Shown here in pieces: positions 1 through 6,151 of a stretch of DNA of 22,875 bases. The DNA is from Methanobacteriota archaeon (GTDB lineage Archaea; Halobacteriota; Methanomicrobia; Methanomicrobiales; Methanoculleaceae): contig JAEWMO010000020.1 in assembly GCA_023457135.1 (NCBI GenBank), forward strand, positions 1-22,875, read 5' to 3'. Made by a program: the position numbers and the translations under genes. How positions within the stretch are numbered: position 1 is the first letter of the stretch; each line of letters begins with the position of its first letter. The notes beneath the pieces are model-generated. The model was not told the origin of the DNA. It saw nothing but the letters and a program-made list of their open reading frames with translations, and did not search any database.

Positions 1-225
1 GCGGTCGACGGCGAGGAGGGGCTCCCCGCCGTAGAACGTCAACACGGGCTCCGGGTCCTTCGCAAGGAACCGGTAGAGGTCGGCGAGATCGATGTCGAGG
101 TCCACCGGGAGGTCCTCGTCGACGGCGATCTCGCAGGTATCGGGCGGGTCGACGGTGAAGGCCTTCCCCCGGCAGTAGGTGCAGCAGAGGTTGCAGTTGT
201 CGGTCAGGATGAGATGATAATACAC
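1..225 (-). CDS. Radical SAM enzyme, N-terminal part (cut by window edge)
   Basis: Seventy-five codons of a gene that runs off the left edge. The start is read as GTG at 225-223, giving MYYHLILTDNCNLCCTYCRG. The CNLCCTYC stretch contains the CxxxCxxC motif that binds the [4Fe-4S] cluster of radical SAM enzymes, and TFYGGEPLL further on matches the GGE motif that contacts S-adenosylmethionine. The start resembles, from memory, the archaeal peptide-modifying radical SAM proteins named after AF1577 or Mhun_1560, which usually also carry C-terminal SPASM-like Cys clusters; that part lies outside the window. The substrate cannot be told. The nearby ATG at about 239 is in another frame and stops quickly. 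The radical SAM assignment is firm; the subfamily is tentative. Confidence 0.85.
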   Translation of the reverse strand, partial: MYYHLILTDNCNLCCTYCRGKAFTVDPPDTCEIAVDEDLPVDLDIDLADLYRFLAKDPEPVLTFYGGEPLLAVDR

Positions 226-297
226 GGGTGGTCTCTCATTATTTGGGGACGGGGCGGGAAAAAGGTGAGGATGCGGGCCCCTTTCTGTTGCTTTCCT

Positions 298-325
298 GCT
301 TTATTATCTGGATACTTTGTATGGC
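298..325 (-). promoter_or_regulatory. Candidate promoter of the radical SAM gene
   Basis: Read on the minus strand, this stretch holds ATACAAAGTAT and AGATAATAAAG, both AT-rich in a GC-rich setting. The second would be a TATA box with transcription starting near 275-280, leaving a leader of about 50 bases. This rests on position and composition only. The rest of the gap 226-363 shows nothing else recognisable. Confidence 0.35.
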
Positions 326-363
326 CTTGCCGACGTTTAGATGGCCCGCCGATAACGGACTAC

Positions 364-597
364 TCACAACTTGAGAAACTCTTCCTTTGTCAGGCGGGCC
401 TGCTTCAGGATCGAGAGAAGTGTCCCTCGGGGAATGGGATCGCGCCGGGGGACAATGACAAGCAGTTTGGTTCCGTCGTTCTCGATTTTATAAAGAGCTA
501 CATGGCTCCCCTTTCCGCGATGAGGAGCATAATCGAACCCGGCTGCCCTCAGCTTTGTTATGACGTTGTCGGAAGAGATCAGAGGGAGCTTCGTCAT
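364..597 (-). CDS. hicA: HicA-family mRNA interferase toxin
   Basis: A 77-residue protein of the usual length for HicA/YcfA toxins, small double-stranded-RNA-binding-fold ribonucleases that act on mRNA. It opens MTKLPLISSDNVITKLRAAG and contains GKGSHVALYK. The His of the GSH motif, His32 here, is the catalytic residue in characterised HicA proteins. The segment VPRRDPIPRGTLLSILKQA is the typical end of the fold. Its ATG overlaps the TGA of the upstream hicB by four bases (ATGA), so the two are co-transcribed and probably translationally coupled. The order is antitoxin first, the reverse of the E. coli hicAB locus. The catalytic residue is present and the frame is intact, so the toxin should be functional. 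Confidence 0.9.
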   Translation of the reverse strand: MTKLPLISSDNVITKLRAAGFDYAPHRGKGSHVALYKIENDGTKLLVIVPRRDPIPRGTLLSILKQARLTKEEFLKL

Positions 598-830
598 GCC
601 TCGACCTCGATGACCGAGGTGAACTTATGCCGTGACGTCAAAATCGGCTCGATGTCCTGCAGTATCCCAAGTTCTCGTGCATTCTCAAGGTAGAGTTCGA
701 TCGCTTCGCGGATGTTGTCCAGCGCTTCCTCTGGCGTATCGCCACAACTGGCGACCTCGAGTTCCTGACACTTTGAGACGTACGTCCCCTCCTCTTCCCA
801 GATCAGGATGGTCAGCCGTATCTTTGTCAA
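594..830 (-). CDS. hicB: HicB-family antitoxin, TTG start
   Basis: A 78-residue protein of the HicB/UPF0150 family, the partner that neutralises HicA. The N-terminal strand-rich part ending near SCGDTPEEALDNIREAIELY is the characteristic HicB signature. It is short and shows no obvious C-terminal helix-turn-helix or ribbon-helix-helix domain, so DNA binding and autoregulation are not evident from the sequence. The start is TTG at 830-828: the codon just before it is an in-frame TGA, and a GGTGA Shine-Dalgarno motif sits five bases upstream (GGTGACGTGATTG). A weak start codon would limit antitoxin supply. The gene leads a two-gene operon with hicA. Confidence 0.88.
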   Translation of the reverse strand: MTKIRLTILIWEEEGTYVSKCQELEVASCGDTPEEALDNIREAIELYLENARELGILQDIEPILTSRHKFTSVIEVEA

Positions 831-865
831 TCACGTCACCTTCGATCACTAACAGTTCATGCACG

Positions 866-886
866 CGTTATAATATTCTTTTCACA
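866..886 (-). promoter_or_regulatory. Promoter of hicBA
   Basis: On the minus strand the sequence GAAAAGAATATTATAACG gives an A-rich BRE-like element followed by a TATA box (ATTATAA). Its centre lies about 40 bases before the hicB TTG, which predicts a transcription start near 845 and a leader of about 15 bases that still contains the GGTGA ribosome site. This is the clearest promoter of the left part. Confidence 0.6.
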
Positions 887-1010
887 GGGACCGGGTAGTG
901 ATCGGTCAGGCGGATCCCGGCCGGACTTACCCTTGAGGACCGGGATGCTGTGTGCCGTTCTGTCGACCAGAGGCGCAAGACAGAATACTCTCGAGGGAGA
1001 ACTGACTCCT

Positions 1011-1346
1011 ATGCCTGAAGCAAAGAAGGAGAACCTTGCCGAACAGGTCATCGACCCCCGCGACCTCGTCGCCTACCAGTCGGGCTCGATCGTCAGCCGG
1101 ATGCTCGTCTACACGAAGTCCGGCACCATCACGGTCTTTGCCTTCGACGCGGGCGAAGGCCTCTCGGAACACACCGCGCCTTACGACGCCGTCCTCCAGG
1201 TCCTCGACGGGGAGGCTCTCGTCACCATCGCGGGCAAGGAATTCCCCGTGAAGGCCGGCAACCTGATCATCATGCCGGCAACCATCCCCCACGCGGTCCA
1301 CGCCGTCACGCAGTTCAAGATGATGCTGACGATGATCCACGCCTGA
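1011..1346 (+). CDS. Small single-domain cupin protein
   Basis: A 111-residue protein with one cupin_2 beta-barrel. Motif 1 is G(E)GLSEHTAPYDAVLQVLDG and motif 2 is GNLIIMPATIPHAVHA. The metal-site pattern is incomplete: motif 1 has one His (SEHT) where many cupins have HxH, and there is an Asp where the conserved Glu often lies; motif 2 keeps its His. Metal binding is therefore likely but not certain. Such stand-alone cupins are common in methanogens and mostly have no assigned reaction. The ATG at 1011 is preferred because the protein then begins MPEAKKENLAEQ, typical for the family, with GGGAG about 12 bases upstream; the upstream extension to 933 does not look like protein. Confidence 0.85.
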   Translation: MPEAKKENLAEQVIDPRDLVAYQSGSIVSRMLVYTKSGTITVFAFDAGEGLSEHTAPYDAVLQVLDGEALVTIAGKEFPVKAGNLIIMPATIPHAVHAVTQFKMMLTMIHA

Positions 1347-1384
1347 TACGCCGGGAGAAGGGGTCCGCACAGGCCACTGCCGGA

Positions 1385-1392
1385 TTTTTATA
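1385..1392 (+). promoter_or_regulatory. TATA box of the GH15 gene (leaderless)
   Basis: TTTTTATA begins 30 bases before the ATG at 1415. Archaeal transcription starts roughly 25-30 bases after the TATA box, so the message should begin at or very near the start codon. No Shine-Dalgarno motif precedes the ATG, which agrees with a leaderless mRNA. Confidence 0.6.
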
Positions 1393-1414
1393 GGTTGGCG
1401 ACCGGTCTCCCCCT

Positions 1415-3313
1415 ATGCGCACTCCGGGAGACCCCCATCCGGGTAGTTATCTGCCCATCTCCGGGTACGGGATCATCGGCAATCTCAGGACGACGGCACT
1501 CGTGGGCCGGAACGGCTCCATCGACTGGTGCTGCCTCCCGCACCTCGACAGTCCGAGCACCTTTGCCGCCATCCTCGATGCCGGGCGCGGCGGACGGTTC
1601 TCGGTCTCGGTCACGGGCGAAGAGTACGGCGAGCAGGAATACATCACGGACACCAACGTCATCGTCACCCGGTTCCGGACCGGGTCCGGGCAGCTTGCCG
1701 TGACCGACCTGATGCCGCTTTCGGGGGAGATCACCGGCCGCGGCAGGTCACAGGCACCGCCCGTGATCCTCCGTATCCTCGACTGCGAAGAGGGCACCGT
1801 GGAGGTGACGGCCGTGTGGTCGCCGCGGTTCGACTACGCCCGGGCCCGGACCCGTATCGAGGAGATCCCGAACGGATGGCTCGCCACCGGCGGCGGCGAG
1901 ACGATGTTCCTTTGCGGTCTCCCGACCGGCACGATCGACTCAGACGGACGGGGCGCGAACCTTCATGCCCGGTTTGTGATGCAGGCAGGGGACCGGAGGG
2001 TGCTCCAGATGCGCTGGGGCCTTGAGGACATGACCTGCGACCCCGCCCGCGCCGAGGCGGCCCTTGCCGAGACGGTCCGGGTCTGGCGGGCCTGGGCGCA
2101 TTATGAAGACCTGGCGCAGACGCCCCGGTGGGCCGGCGAGTGGCTCCCGTATGTCACCCGGGCCGAACTGATCCTGAAGCTCCTGACCATGGCAGATTCG
2201 GGGGCGATCGCCGCCGCTCCCACGACCTCCCTCCCTGAGGAGATCGGGGGAGTCCGGAACTGGGATTACCGCTACGCCTGGGTCCGGGACGCCTCGATGA
2301 CGGCGCAGGCTCTGGTCTCTCTCGGCCATCCCGATGAAGCGATCGAGTTCCTCCAGTGGATGGAGCGGACCGCTGAGGCGCACTCCGGGGCACGCCATCC
2401 CCAGGTGCTCTTTGCGCTGCACGACCCGACGGCCGACCCTGAGGAGATCGAACTTGTGCACCTGGAGGGCTATCGGGGATCGCGTCCGGTCCGGATCGGG
2501 AACGCTGCCGCCCACCAGCTGCAGCTTGAGATCTTTGGAGAACTCATCTCCACCGGCTACGAACTCATCCGCCGGGGCGTGAAACCAGGTCCTGAAGGAC
2601 TTCGGTTTCTTACCGCCGTCGCCGACTACGCCTGCAGCAGGTGGACTGAGCCCGACCAGGGTATCTGGGAGATCCGTGGCGAGCCCCGGCACTTTGTCTA
2701 CTCAAAGGTGATGGTCTGGGTCGCTCTCGACCGGGCCATCTACCTCGCGGAGCACCACAACCTTCCTGGCGACGTCGACCGATGGCAGAGGACCCGGGCG
2801 GCCATCCGGGAGCGGGTGCTCACCGAGGGCTACGATCCCGAACTGGGTTCGTTCGTGCAGGCGTTCGGGTCGAAAGCCCTCGACGCGGTCAACCTCCGGA
2901 TCCCGCTCGTGGAGTTCCTCCCCTTCGACGACGAGCGGGTCCAGGGAACGATCGATGCGACGCTCGACCACCTGACAAAGAATGGCCTTGTCTACCGCTA
3001 CCTCACCGACGATGGCCTCCCTGGCGGGGAGGGGGCCTTCGGTCTCTGCACCTTCTGGCTGGTGGACGTGCTGGCACTCTCGGGAAGGGTGGAGGAAGCG
3101 AGGGAGATCTTTGACGGGATCGTGGCCCGGGCAAATCGCCTGGGCCTCCTGCCGGAGGAGCTCGACCCGGAGACCGGAGAGTTCCTGGGGAACTTCCCCC
3201 AGGCCTTCACCCACATCGGCCTCGTCAACAGTGCCCTCTACCTCGCGCACGCGGAGGGGCGATGGGTTCCGGAGCATGCGCCGGTGGGTATCCCCGGGAT
3301 AGGGATACGGTGA
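1415..3313 (+). CDS. GH15 family glycoside hydrolase (trehalase/glucoamylase-like)
   Basis: A 632-residue protein without a signal peptide, so probably cytoplasmic. Residues 1 to about 210 form the beta-sandwich N-terminal domain (SYLPISGYGIIGNLRTTALV, NGSIDWCCLP) seen in trehalase-like GH15 enzymes. The rest is the (alpha/alpha)6 barrel: GGVRNWDYRYAWVRDAS, GIWEIRGEPRHFVYSKVM and LPEELDPETGEFLGNFPQ. Glu419 (in WEIRG) and Glu582 (in PEELD) are the likely general acid and base; both motifs are intact. Family members hydrolyse trehalose or the non-reducing ends of alpha-glucans, and sequence alone does not decide which. A role in turnover of an internal storage sugar or compatible solute is an inference. 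It is probably its own transcription unit, with a TATA box just upstream. Confidence 0.9.
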   Translation: MRTPGDPHPGSYLPISGYGIIGNLRTTALVGRNGSIDWCCLPHLDSPSTFAAILDAGRGGRFSVSVTGEEYGEQEYITDTNVIVTRFRTGSGQLAVTDLMPLSGEITGRGRSQAPPVILRILDCEEGTVEVTAVWSPRFDYARARTRIEEIPNGWLATGGGETMFLCGLPTGTIDSDGRGANLHARFVMQAGDRRVLQMRWGLEDMTCDPARAEAALAETVRVWRAWAHYEDLAQTPRWAGEWLPYVTRAELILKLLTMADSGAIAAAPTTSLPEEIGGVRNWDYRYAWVRDASMTAQALVSLGHPDEAIEFLQWMERTAEAHSGARHPQVLFALHDPTADPEEIELVHLEGYRGSRPVRIGNAAAHQLQLEIFGELISTGYELIRRGVKPGPEGLRFLTAVADYACSRWTEPDQGIWEIRGEPRHFVYSKVMVWVALDRAIYLAEHHNLPGDVDRWQRTRAAIRERVLTEGYDPELGSFVQAFGSKALDAVNLRIPLVEFLPFDDERVQGTIDATLDHLTKNGLVYRYLTDDGLPGGEGAFGLCTFWLVDVLALSGRVEEAREIFDGIVARANRLGLLPEELDPETGEFLGNFPQAFTHIGLVNSALYLAHAEGRWVPEHAPVGIPGIGIR

Positions 3314-3350
3314 GGCAGGGGGATCTCATTCTGCCGGGACTGGTGTATGG

Positions 3351-3357
3351 TTTTTAT
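3351..3357 (+). promoter_or_regulatory. TATA-like box of the first P-type ATPase
   Basis: TTTTTAT begins 29 bases before the ATG at 3380. This is the same arrangement as the TATA box before the GH15 gene and predicts leaderless transcription from 3380/3383. It argues against the in-frame ATG at 3347, which lies upstream of this box. Confidence 0.5.
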
Positions 3358-3379
3358 GGCTGCGCGTGACAACACGGCG

Positions 3380-6151
3380 ATGATGGCTCCCCCTCTCTCC
3401 CCCGACGAGTCCCGAACGACGGCATGGCACGCCCTCCCGACAGATGACGTGGCCGGACGGCTCGCCTCCCCGCCGGAAGGCCTCACGGACGCTGAGGCCG
3501 CCCGGCGGCGGGAGATCTTCGGGGAGAATGCCCTCCCGCAGAAGCGGCCGCCAACGGTCTTTGAGGTCTTCCTTCGCCAGTTCATGAGCCCGCTCATCTA
3601 CGTCCTCCTTGCGGCCGGGATCATCTCCATTCTCTTCGCCGACTTCACCGACGCGGTCTTCATATTCATCGTCATCCTGATCAACGCCGTCATCGGTACG
3701 TTCCAGGAGGTGAAGGCGGAGAGGAGCGCAACGGCTTTGCAGCAGATGCTCAGGATCTATGCACGGGTGAAGCGGGGCGGCCGCGACGCGACCGTCCCGG
3801 CGGAGGACCTGGTCCCCGGCGACCGTGTTTCCCTGGAGTCGGGCGACCGGGTCCCCGCCGACATCCGCATCCTCACGGCACGGTCGCTCACCGTCGACGA
3901 ATCGCTCCTGACCGGTGAGTCCCATGCGGTCAGAAAGAACCCCGATCCCGTGAATGCAGCGCTCCCCCCCGGCGACCGCCTGGGTATGCTTTATGCCGGC
4001 AGCACCGTCATGACCGGCCGGAGCATGGGAGTCGTGGCCGCGACGGGCCAGCACACCGAGATCGGCCAGATCGCCGAGACGGTCACGGCGTCGGAGACGG
4101 GCAAGCCCCCGCTCGTCCTCCGCATGGAGGATTTTTCCCGGAAGATCAGCATCGCCGTCCTTGCCGCTACCGGACTGCTTGCGATCATCGTCCTTGGCCA
4201 GGGAGTGCCTCCCCTCGAAGTCTTCTTCCTCGCCGTCGCGCTCGCGGTCTCGGCGATCCCCGAAGGGCTGCCGGTCGCCCTGACGGTCGCGCTCTCGATC
4301 GCGACGTCACGGATGGCCGGGCGGAACGTCATTGTCCGGTATCTCGCGGCCGTGGAGAGCCTCGGGAGCTGTACGCTGATCGCGAGCGACAAGACGGGCA
4401 CCCTCACCGTGAACCAGCAGACCGCCCGCCTGGTCGTCCTGCCCACGGGTGAGGAGATCTCTATCACGGGCGCCGGGTATGCGGGCGAGGGCGAAGTTCT
4501 CGATACCCATGGTGCCCCGGTAGCCGGCGCTGCCCGTAGCCGCCTGGAACGCCTGGCCCGGGCTGCGACGATCACCAACGAGGCCGCCCTGGAGCAGACC
4601 GATGGGGGGGACTGGACGCACCGGGGTGATGCGATCGACGTGGCGTTCCTCGCGCTCACCTACAAGCTGGGGCTGGATCCGGCTGATATCCGCGAGAGCG
4701 CACCTCCTATCGCCGAGATCCCCTTTGAGTCTGAACGGCGGTATGCCGCTGTCTGGTATCCTGAGGGTGAAGAAGCCATGGTGGCGGTCAAGGGGGCCGT
4801 CGAGACGGTCATCCCGTTCTGCCGGGCCATGGGCGCGGGGGAGAACGGGAGTGTCCCCCTCGATCCGGATCGCGTGCAGGAGGACCTCGACAGCCTCACC
4901 TCCCGGGGATACCGGGTGCTTGCCGTGGCCCGCGGCCGTGCAGAAGGATCGGTCTCTGCGGAGAACCCCGAGCTCCCTCCCCTCGAACTCCTCGGCCTGG
5001 TCGGGTTCATCGACCCGATCCGGCCCGACGTCCCCGATGCCATCCGGCGGTGCCGCGCCGCCGGAGTCGATGTGGTGATGGTGACGGGTGACCACCCCGC
5101 GACGGCCCTCGCCATCGCCCGGGAGCTTGATATCGCGGCCTCTCCCGACGAGGTGATCACCGGCGCAGAACTGGGAGACGGCGAGATCGCGACATTCTCT
5201 GAGTTCGTCGACCGGGTGCAGGGTGCCCGGGTCTTTGCCCGGGTGACGCCGCTGCAGAAACTCCGGATCGTCGAGGCCTACCGGGAGAGTGGGGCCTTCG
5301 TCGCGGTCACCGGGGACGGGGTCAACGACGCGCCGGCGCTCCGGAGCGCGAACATCGGGGTCGCGATGGGTTCAGGGACCGACGTCGCCAAGGATACGGC
5401 GTCGCTGATCGTCACCGACGACGACTTCGCCTCGATCGTCGCCGGGATCGAGGAGGGGCGGTACGCCTACGACAACGTCCGCAAAGTTGTCTACCTCCTG
5501 GTCTCGACCGGGTTTGCGGAAGTGCTCCTCTTCCTGATTGCCCTCATCATAGGCCTGCCGCTCCCCCTCCTCGCGGTCCAGCTCCTCTGGCTGAACCTGG
5601 TGACGAACGGTATTCAGGGTGTGGCGCTGGCGTTCGAAGGAGGCGAGCCCGGCGTCATGAACCGGCCGCCGCGCAGGCCGGAGGAGGGGATCTTCAACCG
5701 GCTGATGATCGAGGAGACGCTCATCTCCGGTGCGGCTATCGCTCTCGTCGCGCTCGGCGCCTGGTACTGGCTCCTCGCAAACGGGTGGGACGAGTTCGCG
5801 GCCCGGAACCTGGTCGTCCTGCTGATGGTGCTCCTTGAGAACTTCCACGTCTTCAACTGCCGGTCGGAGTTCCTCTCGGCCTTCCGGGTCCCGATAAGCC
5901 GCAACTACTTCCTGATCGCCGGCGTCATCGCCGCACAGGGTATCCATATCGCCGCGCTCTACATCCCCATTCTCCGGGATGTCCTCCAGCTGCAGCCCGT
6001 CTCCCTGGTCGAATGGCTCTCGCTGCTTGCCCTCGCCTCATCGGTCGTGGTCGTGATGGAAGTCTTCAAGGCAATCCGGAAGCACCGGCCCGGAGATCAC
6101 TCGCGAGGAACCGGTAGGAGCCGGCAGGATCAGCACCGGAACTCTTCGTGA
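3380..6151 (+). CDS. P-type cation-transporting ATPase, copy 1
   Basis: About 923 residues from ATG 3380 (or 922 from 3383; 934 from 3347). It is a type II P-type ATPase of the integral membrane: N-terminal cation_ATPase_N domain, actuator domain with TGES, M4 with PEGLP, phosphorylation motif DKTGTLT (Asp337 from 3380), nucleotide domain with IKGAVET-like KGAVETV, hinge TGDGVNDAP, then a six-helix C-terminal part. All catalytic motifs are intact. In M5 (STGFAEV) the Asn of SERCA's SSNVGEV is Gly while the Glu is kept; in M6 (NLVTNGIQGVALAFE) the usual Asp of NLVTDG is Asn. The transported ion, often assumed to be Ca2+, is therefore uncertain. The start is chosen by alignment with copy 2 and by the TATA box. 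It is followed by its tandem paralogue. Confidence 0.93.
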   Translation: MMAPPLSPDESRTTAWHALPTDDVAGRLASPPEGLTDAEAARRREIFGENALPQKRPPTVFEVFLRQFMSPLIYVLLAAGIISILFADFTDAVFIFIVILINAVIGTFQEVKAERSATALQQMLRIYARVKRGGRDATVPAEDLVPGDRVSLESGDRVPADIRILTARSLTVDESLLTGESHAVRKNPDPVNAALPPGDRLGMLYAGSTVMTGRSMGVVAATGQHTEIGQIAETVTASETGKPPLVLRMEDFSRKISIAVLAATGLLAIIVLGQGVPPLEVFFLAVALAVSAIPEGLPVALTVALSIATSRMAGRNVIVRYLAAVESLGSCTLIASDKTGTLTVNQQTARLVVLPTGEEISITGAGYAGEGEVLDTHGAPVAGAARSRLERLARAATITNEAALEQTDGGDWTHRGDAIDVAFLALTYKLGLDPADIRESAPPIAEIPFESERRYAAVWYPEGEEAMVAVKGAVETVIPFCRAMGAGENGSVPLDPDRVQEDLDSLTSRGYRVLAVARGRAEGSVSAENPELPPLELLGLVGFIDPIRPDVPDAIRRCRAAGVDVVMVTGDHPATALAIARELDIAASPDEVITGAELGDGEIATFSEFVDRVQGARVFARVTPLQKLRIVEAYRESGAFVAVTGDGVNDAPALRSANIGVAMGSGTDVAKDTASLIVTDDDFASIVAGIEEGRYAYDNVRKVVYLLVSTGFAEVLLFLIALIIGLPLPLLAVQLLWLNLVTNGIQGVALAFEGGEPGVMNRPPRRPEEGIFNRLMIEETLISGAAIALVALGAWYWLLANGWDEFAARNLVVLLMVLLENFHVFNCRSEFLSAFRVPISRNYFLIAGVIAAQGIHIAALYIPILRDVLQLQPVSLVEWLSLLALASSVVVVMEVFKAIRKHRPGDHSRGTGRSRQDQHRNSS

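Noticed and set aside
3347..3379. Upstream start of ATPase copy 1 at ATG 3347
   Set aside because: The extra residues have no counterpart in copy 2, and the TATA-like box overlaps this stretch.
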